DNA of 64,000 nucleotides, taken from positions 1 to 64,000 of the forward strand of contig CAKOPN010000006.1 of assembly GCA_934100165.1 (NCBI GenBank), read 5' to 3'. The notes beneath the pieces are model-generated. The model saw only the letters and a list, made by a program, of their open reading frames with translations, was not told the DNA's origin and did no database searches. The translations under genes were made by a program, and so were the position numbers. This document shows positions 36,326 through 45,978 of the stretch, piece after piece; within the stretch, counting starts at the first letter, position 1, and the number at the start of each line of letters is the position of its first letter. This DNA is from an uncultured Bacilli bacterium (lineage in GTDB: Bacteria > Bacillota_I > Bacilli_A > RF39 > UBA660).

Positions 36326-36865
36326 GTACATAAAGCATTCTTTTTCATGAGAATAAATAACTCCAATTGCTTGCAAATATGAATATATAATGGTAGTCCC
36401 TACAAAGGACATACCTTTTTTTTGCAAATCTTTTGATATAGCATCCGATAAATCTGAATGCGTTTTATCATTTTCATAAACAGTTTTATTTTTGGTAAAA
36501 GAATTTAAATAATTTGCAAAACTTCCATATTCTAATTGTATTTTTTTAAAGATTTTAGCATTTTTTATACTTGCTTTTATCTTTAGTTTATTTCTTATTA
36601 TCTTCTCATTATTTGAAAGTTCTAAAACTTTATTTTCATCATAACTTGCTATCTTGTCTATATCAAAGTTGTCATAAGCTTCTCTAAAGCTTTCTCTTTT
36701 ATTTAATACACATTCCCAAGAAAGGCCTGCTTGAAATGACTCTAATATTAACATTTCAAATAAGTATTTATCATCAAAATTTTGTATTCCCCATTCATTG
36801 TCATGATAGTCTATATACAACTTATTTTTAAGATTACACCACTTACATCTTTTTACATTGTCCAT
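36317..36865 (-). CDS. tag: DNA-3-methyladenine glycosylase I
   Basis: A 182-residue Tag homologue that removes 3-methyladenine from alkylated DNA in base-excision repair. Zinc-binding residues occur in KRCKWCN at the N-terminus and in KTHSDLSD / YSHEKEC at the C-terminus. The block YHDNEWGIQNFDDKYLFEML and QAGLSWECVLNKRE carries the family signature. Length is normal. The ATG follows GGAGAG. Very confident. Confidence 0.95.
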   Translation of the reverse strand: MDNVKRCKWCNLKNKLYIDYHDNEWGIQNFDDKYLFEMLILESFQAGLSWECVLNKRESFREAYDNFDIDKIASYDENKVLELSNNEKIIRNKLKIKASIKNAKIFKKIQLEYGSFANYLNSFTKNKTVYENDKTHSDLSDAISKDLQKKGMSFVGTTIIYSYLQAIGVIYSHEKECFMYKE

Positions 36866-36922
36866 ACTTTCTCTCCATATGTCATTTATTATACTAAAAG
36901 TATGTGAGTTTTTCCAAATGAA

Positions 36923-38947
36923 TTACTTCTTCATTATTCTAAGTGTATTTAAAATTGTTATAAGTGTTACACCAGTATCTGCAAATACTGCTAGCCACAT
37001 GTTTGCAAATCCTAATACACTTAATAAAAGTATGATTACTTTCACTGATAATGCAAAGATTAAATTTTGCTTAATTATATATTTTGTAAATCTTGAAATA
37101 CTTATTGCTTGTGGTATTTTTTTTAAATCGTCCTTCATCAATACAACATCACTTGCTTCTATTGCAGAGTCTGTTCCTACACCACCCATAGATATTCCGA
37201 TATCTGCTCTTCTTAATACAGGTGCATCATTTATGCCGTCTCCTACAAAAGCAGTTATCTTTCCATCTTTGGCAACTTCTTCAAAATTATCGAACTTATC
37301 TTTTGGCAACATTTCATATTTTATTACATCTATACCAAGTTTTTTACCAATGTTTAGTGCTACCTCTTTTTTGTCCCCAGTAAACATATAAGTTCTAATT
37401 CCATTTTTTTTAAGAGTTTCAATGGTTTCATTTGCATTATCTTTTATACCATCATTGATTGTAATTGATGCAATATGCTTACCGTCGATATTTAAATGTA
37501 AAATAGCATTTTCTTCACAGTTACATAGATTTTTATTTCCAATAGATATTTTTTTACCATCTAATTCAAAAGTAATTCCTTTACCATCTAATTCTGCATA
37601 TTTTTTGACATTTTTGTTTGAAATTTCATTATCTTTAAGTTTCATAATCGATTTAGCAATAGGATGGTTAGATAAAGACTCTCCCTTAATAAGAATATCG
37701 ATTACTTCATCCTTAGTATAAGAATCATCTAGTACTTCTATATTGGTTACAGTAAATGAACCATTAGTTAATGTACCAGTTTTATCGAAAATTATATTTT
37801 TAACATTACTTAAGTTATCTAGATAGTTACTCCCCTTTATAAGAATTCCCTTTTTACTTGATACACCAATACCAGTAAAATATGAAAGTGGTACTGATAT
37901 AGCAATAGCACAAGGACAAGATATAACTAAGAAAGTTAAACCTCTATACACACTGTCTTTTACATCTACATTAAAAACTATTGGTAAGAATATCATTATT
38001 AAAACTGCCATTATTATTATAACTGGAGTGTAAATTTTACTAAACTTTGTAATTGCTGTTTCAGTTTTGGTCTTCTTGTCTGTTGCATTATCTAATAGTT
38101 CAAGAATTTTGGCTACTGTAGAATTTTCAAACGCAGATGTAACTTTCATTTCAATTACATCACCAAGATTTATGCAACCTGATAATACACTATCTTGCTC
38201 ACTCTTGTTAACTGGTTCTTGTTCCCCTGTTAATGCTGAAGTATCAAGTATAGTACTTCCTTTAGTAATAATTCCATCTACAGGTATTTTTTCACCTTTT
38301 TTTACTACTAAAATATCATTTACTTTTATATCCTCTACATTTATCTTTTCAATCTTATTTTTTTCTTTTTTATTAGCATAAGGTTGCTTTATATCCAGTA
38401 AATCCTTAATTGATTTTCTTGAATTGTTAATAGCCCTTTCTTCTAATATCTTACCTATTGTATATAGAGTAATTACAAGCATTCCCTCTACCACTTCTCC
38501 AATTATTAAAGCTCCTATACAGGAAATAGTAATCAAAGCATTTTCATTGATAGTTCTACTCTTGATAAGTAGTTTTACAGCATTTATAAAAGTTCTATAT
38601 AAAAGAAGTGAGTATGATATTATGTACAATATAACTTTTAAGTAGAAAGGAAAGTTAATAAAGTATCCTAACGAACCAATTAAAAGTGCTATCAAAAGAA
38701 TAGAAAGGTGAAACTCTTTTTTTACTTCTACTTCTTCCTTAGAAACATCTGCCTCTGGTTCAACTTTTTTGATTAACTCATTTAACTTTTTTATACTGAA
38801 ATCTTTTTCTGATTCATATGATAACTTTGAAGTACTAAAATTTACTACAACATTTTTAAAATCTTTGTTATCATTTAAAGACTCTTCTATTTCACGGGCA
38901 CAAGATGCGCAGTCCAAATTATTTATATTATACTTATACTTTTTCAT
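36923..38947 (-). CDS. Heavy-metal translocating P-type ATPase (CadA/ZntA type)
   Basis: A 674-residue P1B-type ATPase exporting divalent metal, probably zinc, cadmium or cobalt. An N-terminal HMA domain has CASC at residues 15-18. The membrane metal-binding motif is SCPCAI, the phosphorylation motif DKTGTLT, and the hinge GDGINDAPVLRRADIG. The P1B-2 end motif usually has FADVG-type sequence; here it is FADTGVTL. No metal regulator is adjacent. The ATG has GGAGGA upstream. Confident in the family, metal inferred. Confidence 0.92.
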   Translation of the reverse strand: MKKYKYNINNLDCASCAREIEESLNDNKDFKNVVVNFSTSKLSYESEKDFSIKKLNELIKKVEPEADVSKEEVEVKKEFHLSILLIALLIGSLGYFINFPFYLKVILYIISYSLLLYRTFINAVKLLIKSRTINENALITISCIGALIIGEVVEGMLVITLYTIGKILEERAINNSRKSIKDLLDIKQPYANKKEKNKIEKINVEDIKVNDILVVKKGEKIPVDGIITKGSTILDTSALTGEQEPVNKSEQDSVLSGCINLGDVIEMKVTSAFENSTVAKILELLDNATDKKTKTETAITKFSKIYTPVIIIMAVLIMIFLPIVFNVDVKDSVYRGLTFLVISCPCAIAISVPLSYFTGIGVSSKKGILIKGSNYLDNLSNVKNIIFDKTGTLTNGSFTVTNIEVLDDSYTKDEVIDILIKGESLSNHPIAKSIMKLKDNEISNKNVKKYAELDGKGITFELDGKKISIGNKNLCNCEENAILHLNIDGKHIASITINDGIKDNANETIETLKKNGIRTYMFTGDKKEVALNIGKKLGIDVIKYEMLPKDKFDNFEEVAKDGKITAFVGDGINDAPVLRRADIGISMGGVGTDSAIEASDVVLMKDDLKKIPQAISISRFTKYIIKQNLIFALSVKVIILLLSVLGFANMWLAVFADTGVTLITILNTLRIMKK

Positions 38948-38983
38948 ATATCCTCCATACTTATTATATAATATATAGAAAAA

Positions 38984-41344
38984 TTATTCATCACCTTTTA
39001 GACTAGATACCATATCAATTTTATTAACTTTTCTTGATAAATAACTTGAAACAAGGTAAGAGACAATAAATGTACCTATTGTAGCAATTATGTAAGTTGA
39101 TAAATTTATGTGGACTGAGAAATCAAAATTATCATCAAGACAGGCTTTAAACAACCATGAAGTTAAATAATATCCACTAGGAAGTCCAATAATTATTGAC
39201 ATAATTGTTATCCATAAATTTTGTTTAATATATATATTTCTTATTTTCTTATCTTTGAATCCTAGAACTTTTAAAGTTGCAAATTGATATTGTTTTTCAC
39301 TATATGATAATATACCCATATTATATATGATAACGGCACCAAGTAAAATAGCAAAACAGATAATTAACATAATCATTGACTTCATCATTGATAGCATTGA
39401 CTGCATGCTTTCTTTTAAACCATCAATATTTTGAATAAGCCCTACACCTTCTAATTCTTTTGTATCTTTCAAATCAGCATTAGTATATAAAGAATCTGGT
39501 TTATACTTAATATTTAGACTTTCTATGTACTGTCTTGTTGCTGTAATATTTTGATTTTGTGGATCTCTATTGAACCCTATTATTTGTGATTTATAGTAAT
39601 TTTTATCACCATATATATGCCATGTTATTTCATCACCAATATTGTAATTGTTTTCTTCTTTCATTTTTTCTGTAACGTAAACACCATCACTTGAATTTAT
39701 TTTTATATAATTATCATATTTATCTTTGAACTGCACTAAATCACTGGCATCTGTTACAAAAATTGTATTAGCAACTTTACTTTCATCATCTTTTACATAT
39801 TCTATTTGTAAAGTTTCACTTGTTGACTTACCATAATTATTTTCAATCTTATCTAGTTCAGACTCTGTTATTGTTTCTTTTAATGATAACTTGTATTTAA
39901 AATTATATAACTCTTCAAATTGCAACTTAATAAAATTATTCATACTATTTAGCATACCAAAGGCACAAACTATTAAAGTACAACAACCTACAATTCCTGC
40001 TACTGCAGTAAGTGTTCTAATCTTATTTCTTATAATATCCCTTAAATTCCATTTTGTCTCAAAACCGCATTTTTTAAATATTCCTTTAGTAGTTATATTC
40101 AAGCTTCCATTCTTTACTTTTGGAAGTTCTTTTCTTAATGATTCAGCTGGAATTTTTCTTAGTTCTTTATAACATGTTAGATATGTAATTAAAGATACTA
40201 GTAAAACCGTTAAAAGTGCTACCACATAACATTTTGACTCAATAATAGGTACTCCATTAGGTACTTCAAAGAAAGACATTTCAATGTTCATAAATACTGT
40301 TCCTATGAAATATTTTCCTAATAATATTCCAAAGATTGCTGCTAGAAATGAAACCCAAAAACCATAACCTATGTAATGAAGTAGAATCTTATTCTTTTTA
40401 AACCCTAGGGCCTTTAAAGTACCAATCTGTATTTTTTGCTTTTTTACTATTCTAGTCATTGTTGTTACAACAGAAAGTACTGCAATAAATAAGAATAAAC
40501 CAGAGAATACTCCTACATATGCTTTACCTTCATCAATTTCACCTTGATACATACGATATGATGCAGTGTCTTCAATATTTATTACAGCCAAAGCATTACT
40601 TACATTTTCTTCTATGTCATTTTTTACACTTTTGCAATTATTCTTGTTATCAACATCTACCATTATGTAGTTATATGGAATAAATTCTTGATAATTATCA
40701 TCTGTTATTAAGTCTTTATTTATACCCATTTTTTGACTAATTGTTTCAATATATTCTTTTGGTATTTCATTTTTGGACATATATACAATACCAAATTTTT
40801 CTCTATCAGGTACAATTTCTTTTTCATCTTTTATATCATAAATATGATCAGGAATGTTTACGAACCCTAAAACTTCTTCTTCAAGTACTAAATTATCATA
40901 TTTTATTCTTATCTTATCTTTAATTTTTATGTCATTTTTGTCAGCATAAAAACTGTCTATCCATACACCTTTTTTATTTACATCAAAGCTACTTCCTTCA
41001 GTTACATAAAACTTTGAAATATTATTTGATTCAATGAAGCTTATTAAATATGTTTTGTCCTTATCATCAGCATCTATACCAGTTACTTCAAGTTTTCTTT
41101 CAGCATCATTTACATTCTTCATTTGTTTTATCTTAAGTAAGTCATCTTCTGTAAAAGTAGTACCTAAAACATTTAAATCCTGTAAATTATTTTCCAAGTA
41201 GAATTTATCAGCAGCATTTGTCATACCACTCATGTATGATTCTATACCTGCATAAACCATAACACCAATGGTAACCATTAAAAATATTGTTATAAATTGT
41301 GACTTGTTCTGCATAATGTCACGAAACATTTTTTTCTTTAGCAT
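38984..41344 (-). CDS. ABC transporter permease, FtsX-like (MacB type)
   Basis: A 786-residue protein with two FtsX-like domains. There are an N-terminal membrane segment (about 18-38), an outer region, three membrane segments (about 280-400), then a second copy of the same layout. This pattern is found in lipoprotein, peptide or antimicrobial exporters. The ATG chosen (MLKKKMF) lies just past the overlap with the ATPase gene. Partner is the ATPase at 41347-42057. The pair is divergent from the TetR gene and likely repressed by it. Confidence 0.9.
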   Translation of the reverse strand: MLKKKMFRDIMQNKSQFITIFLMVTIGVMVYAGIESYMSGMTNAADKFYLENNLQDLNVLGTTFTEDDLLKIKQMKNVNDAERKLEVTGIDADDKDKTYLISFIESNNISKFYVTEGSSFDVNKKGVWIDSFYADKNDIKIKDKIRIKYDNLVLEEEVLGFVNIPDHIYDIKDEKEIVPDREKFGIVYMSKNEIPKEYIETISQKMGINKDLITDDNYQEFIPYNYIMVDVDNKNNCKSVKNDIEENVSNALAVINIEDTASYRMYQGEIDEGKAYVGVFSGLFLFIAVLSVVTTMTRIVKKQKIQIGTLKALGFKKNKILLHYIGYGFWVSFLAAIFGILLGKYFIGTVFMNIEMSFFEVPNGVPIIESKCYVVALLTVLLVSLITYLTCYKELRKIPAESLRKELPKVKNGSLNITTKGIFKKCGFETKWNLRDIIRNKIRTLTAVAGIVGCCTLIVCAFGMLNSMNNFIKLQFEELYNFKYKLSLKETITESELDKIENNYGKSTSETLQIEYVKDDESKVANTIFVTDASDLVQFKDKYDNYIKINSSDGVYVTEKMKEENNYNIGDEITWHIYGDKNYYKSQIIGFNRDPQNQNITATRQYIESLNIKYKPDSLYTNADLKDTKELEGVGLIQNIDGLKESMQSMLSMMKSMIMLIICFAILLGAVIIYNMGILSYSEKQYQFATLKVLGFKDKKIRNIYIKQNLWITIMSIIIGLPSGYYLTSWLFKACLDDNFDFSVHINLSTYIIATIGTFIVSYLVSSYLSRKVNKIDMVSSLKGDE

Positions 41345-41346
41345 AA

Positions 41347-42057
41347 CTACCACACTACCTCATCAATATTTTTTGGATGCTCATTTATAACATTACTTTC
41401 AACTTTTCCATTTTTTAATCTTATTACTCTATCAGCAATTTCCGCAATTAAAGAGTTATGGGTAACAATTACAACTGTATTATTACCACTTTCAGATTCA
41501 CATTGTTTCTTTAAAAGTTTTAAAACCTCAACTCCTGTTTTTGAATCTAGTGCTCCAGTTGGTTCATCACATAAAAGTAGCAACGGATTTTTAGCAATTG
41601 CTCTTGCAATGGAAACTCTTTGTTGTTCTCCACCAGATAATTGATTTGGAAACTTGTTATAATGATTTTCAAGTCCAACTTCTCTTAATACCTTTTTAGC
41701 ATCCTTTGGTTCTTTTACAATATCATTTACTATTTTTACATTTTCCAAAACCGTAAGAGTTGGTAATATGTTGTAAAACTGGAAAATAAATCCTATATTT
41801 TCTGCTCTATAATCTGTTAGTTCTGAATCTGAATAATTAGATATAACCTCTTCACCAATTTTTATTTTTCCACTTGTTGCTTTATCCATACCTCCAAGTA
41901 AATTTAAAAGTGTTGACTTTCCTGCTCCACTTGGGCCAAGTATTACTACAAACTCACCTTTGTTTATAGTAAAACTTACATTATCTAAAGCATTAAACTT
42001 TTTTTCTCCTACTATATATGTTTTCTTTACATTTTTTAAACTTATTAACTCTTCCAT
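41347..42057 (-). CDS. ABC transporter ATPase (MacB/LolD type)
   Basis: A 236-residue ATPase. Walker A GPSGAGKST (about 40-48), Q-loop FIFQFYNILPTL, signature LSGGEQQR, Walker B LLLCDEPTGALD and the H-loop VTHN are intact. The FQFYNLLP-like Q-loop is typical of the MacB/LolD group that works with FtsX-like permeases. It is the first gene of the two-gene operon behind operator 42073-42094. Confidence 0.95.
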   Translation of the reverse strand: MEELISLKNVKKTYIVGEKKFNALDNVSFTINKGEFVVILGPSGAGKSTLLNLLGGMDKATSGKIKIGEEVISNYSDSELTDYRAENIGFIFQFYNILPTLTVLENVKIVNDIVKEPKDAKKVLREVGLENHYNKFPNQLSGGEQQRVSIARAIAKNPLLLLCDEPTGALDSKTGVEVLKLLKKQCESESGNNTVVIVTHNSLIAEIADRVIRLKNGKVESNVINEHPKNIDEVVW

Positions 42058-42072
42058 AACTCACTCCTTGTA

Positions 42073-42094
42073 AATATGATATTTTTTTCACATT
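42073..42094. promoter_or_regulatory. TetR-type operator 1 (ABC side)
   Basis: AATATGA and TCACATT arms, eight bases apart, with one mismatch from a perfect inverted repeat. It matches operator 2 in 20 of 22 positions. It lies downstream of the ABC -10 box, in the leader. Confidence 0.65.
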
Positions 42095-42101
42095 CGTCTT
42101 C

Positions 42102-42130
42102 ATTATACAGTTATATTTTGTACTAGTCAA
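42102..42130 (-). promoter_or_regulatory. Sigma-A promoter of the ABC exporter operon
   Basis: Minus strand TTGACT (42125-42130), 17 bases, TATAAT (42102-42107). Near-consensus. Confidence 0.8.
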
Positions 42131-42133
42131 TAA

Positions 42134-42155
42134 AATGTGATATTTTTTTCATATT
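42134..42155. promoter_or_regulatory. TetR-type operator 2 (regulator side)
   Basis: AATGTGA and TCATATT arms, eight bases apart, near-identical to operator 1. Its end touches the -35 box of the tetR promoter, consistent with autoregulation. Confidence 0.65.
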
Positions 42156-42183
42156 TGAAAAAATAATGTTTACGTTGTATAAT
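42155..42183 (+). promoter_or_regulatory. Sigma-A promoter of the TetR gene
   Basis: TTGAAA (42155-42160), 17 bases, TATAAT (42178-42183), 19 bases before the ATG. Confidence 0.75.
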
Positions 42184-42202
42184 ACAATTTGGAAGTGATT
42201 TT

Positions 42203-42814
42203 ATGTCAGAAGTTAGAATGCCAACGCAAAAAAGATCCATTGAAAAGAAAGAAAAAATAATAGAAAAAGGATTTGAGTTGATGTGTAAAAACGGCTATTA
42301 CAATACTAATACTAATGATATTGCAAAATATGCCGAAGTATCAACTGGTATCATTTATCAATACTTTAATGATAAAAAAGAAATATTTATAGAAGGTGTT
42401 AAAAATTATTCAGATAATATAATGTTCCCTATGCTTGATGTTTTAAAACGTAAAGACAAAAAATTTGATAACCTTGAGGAAACACTTGATGAAATACTGG
42501 ATATATTTATAAAAAAGCATACTCTTACAAAAAAAGCACATGAAGAAATGATTGCACTTTCTCATCAAGATGAAGACATTGCAGAAATTTTTCTTTCTAA
42601 AGAAATTACTATGACTAAACAGATAGTAGAAGTTTTAAAAGAAAATGGCTTTGAATGCGATAATTTTTTAGAAAAAGTCCATATCATTATTGGAATAGTT
42701 GAAAATTATTGCCATGAAATTGTTTATCACAAACACTCAAGTTTAAATTATGAAATGATGAAAAAAGAAGTTATTACTATTATAACTATTATGCTTAATA
42801 ATTATAAAAGTTAG
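42203..42814 (+). CDS. TetR/AcrR family regulator of the divergent ABC exporter
   Basis: A 203-residue regulator. The N-terminal HTH is TNDIAKYAEVSTGIIYQYF (about 33-52), followed by a helical ligand-binding region. It is divergent from the ABC exporter, with two near-identical operators in between, so it probably represses both itself and the exporter until a ligand binds. The ligand is unknown. Ends at a bidirectional terminator. Confidence 0.9.
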   Translation: MSEVRMPTQKRSIEKKEKIIEKGFELMCKNGYYNTNTNDIAKYAEVSTGIIYQYFNDKKEIFIEGVKNYSDNIMFPMLDVLKRKDKKFDNLEETLDEILDIFIKKHTLTKKAHEEMIALSHQDEDIAEIFLSKEITMTKQIVEVLKENGFECDNFLEKVHIIIGIVENYCHEIVYHKHSSLNYEMMKKEVITIITIMLNNYKS

Positions 42815-42835
42815 AGATTTTTCACTCTAACTTTT
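42806..42835. terminator. Bidirectional terminator
   Basis: An 11-bp stem (42806-42816 with 42825-42835) lies at the convergent ends of the TetR and acyl-CoA synthetase genes, with T-rich sequence on both sides. Confidence 0.8.
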
Positions 42836-44566
42836 CTTTTTATCTAATTCTTCTAGTTCTTTATATGCAACTTTTCCTAGCTTTGTTGTAGGTAAATCTT
42901 GCAAAAATTCTATTTCTCTTGGTTGCTCATATCTTGCTAAATGTTTCTTTAAATGTTTCTGAATACTTACTTTACTAAGTATCGCATTTTTGCCTTCTTT
43001 TAAAACTATAAAAGCTTTTACTATTTCACCTTTGTTTTCATCTTTTACACCTATTACTGCACACTTAAGCACTGATTCATGTTGCATAATTATTTCTTCA
43101 ACATTTGCAGGGTATACATTATAACCACTTGTTATAATCATTCTCTTAAGACGTGATTTATAGTGTACTAATCCTTTTTTATCTATATATCCAATATCTC
43201 CTGTATGTAACCAAATCTCTCCACCTTTTTTAGACAATGCTTGAGCAGTCTCTTCTGGTTCATCTAGGTATCCTAGCATTACATTTGGTCCACTTATACA
43301 GATTTCTCCATCTTCTCCGATTTTCTTTTCACTACCATCATTTATATCTACAATTCTAAATATTGTATCTGGAAATGGATAACCAATTACATCTGATTCA
43401 TCATATATTCCCTCTGGTGAAAGTGCTACTACACCACTTGATTCAGTTAAACCATAACCTATCTTTATGTCTGTCTTGGCTCCATATTCTTGTAAAAACT
43501 TATTTACTCTTTTCTTTAGAGCAAGACTCATTGAGTCACCACCACATACGACAAGTTTTAAACATCTTAATTCATTTTTTCTAAACTTCATCTTAGATAT
43601 ATAATCATACAAAGTTGGTACTCCACATAAAACATTGAAACGATATTTTCTTAAATACTTTTTGAATTTTTTTGAATCAAACTGCGGAATTAGTATTGAC
43701 TTCATACCGTTAAAAAGTGGTGTATGTGTACAAATTCCAATACCAAATGCATGAAAGTTTGGCAAGAACGTTAAAAATGAATTCTCTGGTACTAAAACAT
43801 CTGATACATATCTACTTTGTAATGCTTGTGTATTAAATGAATAGTTACTTATAACAACACCTTTTGGTTTACCAGTTGTACCACCACTATACAATATTAC
43901 TGCAGGATCATTATAGTCAACACTCTCGTATGGATCCTTTTTATATTCAGATGCTTTTCTTATGAAATGATCCCAAAGAATAAACTTTTCGTCTTCTTTT
44001 ACATTCAACTTTCTTCCTTTTGCTATCCAGTATAAAAAGGCTGTCATTCTCTCCATTGATTTTGTAGCTGATGTAATAACTACTTTTTCAACTTTTGTAT
44101 TATCTATTATATTTTTTACTTTCTTATAAGTTATATCAATACATAGCATTAGTTTAGTATTACTTTTATTCAAGTAATATTCAATTTCCTTTTCACTTGA
44201 TAAAGGATGAATCATATTTGCTACTGCACCAACTTCATTTATTGCATAAAACATTACTACTTCTTCTGGAGTATTTGGCATACATATAGTTACTCTATCA
44301 CCTTTTTTTACTCCATAATATTTTAGAGCCTTTGCACAACGATTTATTCTTTTAATTAACTGTTTATAACTAATCTGAGTATTTTGATACTCTATAGCCA
44401 CATTTAAAGGATATTTCAAAGCAGATTCAAATACTGCATCATACAAACTTCCTTCGAAATATTGAACATTTTTTGGTAGTTTATATCCTTTACACCACTT
44501 ATTTCTTAACTTTATATTTACTTTCCTAAAAGTGTTTTTGATTTTTAATAGTAATGTTTCAATCAT
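42827..44566 (-). CDS. Long-chain acyl-CoA synthetase-like AMP-binding protein
   Basis: A 579-residue ANL-superfamily enzyme. The A3 motif is ILYSGGTTGKPKGVVISN, the A5 motif is GYGLTESSG, and the A7/A8 region LHTGDIGYIDKKG then GYNVYPANVEE. A late lysine (TKLGKVAYKELEE) matches the catalytic A10 lysine. This fits fatty acyl-CoA ligase better than the paralogue at 992-2758. Adjacent genes are a sigma factor and a small membrane protein, which may be transcribed with it. Family confident, chain length unknown. Confidence 0.9.
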   Translation of the reverse strand: MIETLLLKIKNTFRKVNIKLRNKWCKGYKLPKNVQYFEGSLYDAVFESALKYPLNVAIEYQNTQISYKQLIKRINRCAKALKYYGVKKGDRVTICMPNTPEEVVMFYAINEVGAVANMIHPLSSEKEIEYYLNKSNTKLMLCIDITYKKVKNIIDNTKVEKVVITSATKSMERMTAFLYWIAKGRKLNVKEDEKFILWDHFIRKASEYKKDPYESVDYNDPAVILYSGGTTGKPKGVVISNYSFNTQALQSRYVSDVLVPENSFLTFLPNFHAFGIGICTHTPLFNGMKSILIPQFDSKKFKKYLRKYRFNVLCGVPTLYDYISKMKFRKNELRCLKLVVCGGDSMSLALKKRVNKFLQEYGAKTDIKIGYGLTESSGVVALSPEGIYDESDVIGYPFPDTIFRIVDINDGSEKKIGEDGEICISGPNVMLGYLDEPEETAQALSKKGGEIWLHTGDIGYIDKKGLVHYKSRLKRMIITSGYNVYPANVEEIIMQHESVLKCAVIGVKDENKGEIVKAFIVLKEGKNAILSKVSIQKHLKKHLARYEQPREIEFLQDLPTTKLGKVAYKELEELDKKKS

Positions 44567-44579
44567 GTTTGTATTCCTC

Positions 44580-44762
44580 CTATTTGTTATCTAAATATCT
44601 TTTGACAAGTATACTTCCAGTAACAAGTGCTATAGTTACTGCTGAAGCAATTATTATTGTACTTGGTTTTATATTGGCTTTTTTTTCATTTACCACATTA
44701 TTATATATTCTTTTCTTGTTAATCTTTTCTTTAAACATTTCTTTTAAATTCATATTATTCAT
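44580..44762 (-). CDS. Small single-span membrane protein next to the ECF sigma factor
   Basis: A 60-residue protein with one membrane segment (about 33-53) and a positively charged N-terminus. It starts inside the end of the sigma-factor gene (8-base overlap), so the two are coupled. Such coupling suggests an anti-sigma or membrane-tethering role. This is inference; there is no recognisable anti-sigma domain. Confidence 0.6.
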   Translation of the reverse strand: MNNMNLKEMFKEKINKKRIYNNVVNEKKANIKPSTIIIASAVTIALVTGSILVKRYLDNK

Positions 44763-45285
44763 CCTCCATCAAATATTTTCTTAATTCTTTTAGTGTTCTA
44801 TAGAGATAATTTTTTACATTAGACTCACTTATATTAAGCTCTTCAGCTATCTCGTTAATTGTTAAATCTAATGTGTAATGCAAATAAAATATTCTCGATA
44901 TTGTCATAGATTTTTTCTTCAAGTATTTCCATACTTTATCTGTATTATACTGTAATAAAAAATTATATTCAATATCAATACTTTCATCTTTTAAGCTTTC
45001 AATATCTACATTTTCTATCAACTCTATGTTATAGGATGTATCTTTTACTTTATAGTTTTTTCTATAGTAATCTTTTATTTTGTGTCTTGTGATGCCATAA
45101 ATATATGGTTTTGTAAGAAGTTCATAATTATCTTTATCAATTATTTTTACAACTTCCATATATATGTTCTGCAATATATCACTTACATCTGAAAGGCTAG
45201 AACAATTACACACAACATATTTAGAAACATCATCAAAAGTTTCTTTGTATATATTGTCAAATAATTCATTAGTTCTTTCAGCCAT
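44755..45285 (-). CDS. ECF-type RNA polymerase sigma factor
   Basis: A 176-residue sigma-70 family protein of ECF type. Region 2 is visible as DVSDILQNIYMEVVKIID and PYIYGITRHKIKDYYRKN. Region 4 is LTINEIAEELNISESNVKNY. Upstream neighbours (minus strand) are a sortase and a thioester surface protein, which it may control. The downstream gene overlaps. No clear -35/-10 autoregulatory site could be picked out. Confidence 0.9.
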   Translation of the reverse strand: MAERTNELFDNIYKETFDDVSKYVVCNCSSLSDVSDILQNIYMEVVKIIDKDNYELLTKPYIYGITRHKIKDYYRKNYKVKDTSYNIELIENVDIESLKDESIDIEYNFLLQYNTDKVWKYLKKKSMTISRIFYLHYTLDLTINEIAEELNISESNVKNYLYRTLKELRKYLMEDE

Positions 45286-45376
45286 TTCTACACCCTCACT
45301 ATATTAGTCGTAATATTTTTGTAAATTGTTTCATTTAACGTAATATATTTTACCATATATTTTATATAATAAGAAA

Positions 45377-45398
45377 AAGATTAACCTCAGTCAATCTT
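45377..45398 (-). terminator. Weak terminator after the sortase gene
   Basis: AAGATT with AATCTT, ten-base loop, followed by a short T-tract on the minus strand. Confidence 0.5.
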
Positions 45399-45978
45399 CT
45401 ATCAATTCTCCGACAACTATTAGATATGTTTTTTTATCATTGGGATTACAGGTAAAAAGTGTTATCAAACTTCTATTTTGAACGGTTGTAACTGTTATTT
45501 TTCCGTCTTTTATATCTTTATGTATATTTATTATTTTGTATTTATACTCCTTATTATTGTAATGCAAGTAAATTAAATCATTTAACTCCAACTTATCAAA
45601 ATCTTTAAAATATGCATATTTTCCAGTCCCAGAATGACCTCCTAGTATAATGTTTCCAAAAGCATCACTTGGTAATGTTGATTCATTCATTATAACAACA
45701 TTTTTATCTATGTTATTTTCATTACTATTTTTTTCGTATATATTATTAGAAATATTCAATTTTGGTATAACAAGTTTCATTATTGGATTTTCCACAGTGT
45801 CTATAACCTTTTCTACCTTTTCAGGTATTACTATTTCTTCTTTTTTTTCCACTGTTTGTTGTGTTTTTTCTTCTTTTACTACAGTATTTTCACTTATATT
45901 TTTTTGACTATTGTAGACTATGCTTGATGAACAAAGTGTCATGCCTAGAAAAAGTACTAGTCTTATTTTATTTTTCAT
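45391..45978 (-). CDS. Sortase-like protein (class D/E-like)
   Basis: A 195-residue protein with an N-terminal signal/anchor (6-22) and a Glu/Lys-rich linker (about 30-60). The sortase fold carries H115 in ILGGHSGTG and C177 in ITLFTCNPN. The position of the expected catalytic arginine is tyrosine (KKTYLIVVGEL, Y185). The start overlaps the end of the thioester surface-protein gene by 11 bases. That protein is the obvious candidate substrate. Whether the enzyme works without the arginine is an open question. Confidence 0.85.
   Translation of the reverse strand: MKNKIRLVLFLGMTLCSSSIVYNSQKNISENTVVKEEKTQQTVEKKEEIVIPEKVEKVIDTVENPIMKLVIPKLNISNNIYEKNSNENNIDKNVVIMNESTLPSDAFGNIILGGHSGTGKYAYFKDFDKLELNDLIYLHYNNKEYKYKIINIHKDIKDGKITVTTVQNRSLITLFTCNPNDKKTYLIVVGELIED

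Noticed and set aside
36858..37391. Long plus-strand open frame of about 177 codons
   Set aside because: It is antisense to the P-type ATPase, has no Shine-Dalgarno, and shows no familiar protein pattern.
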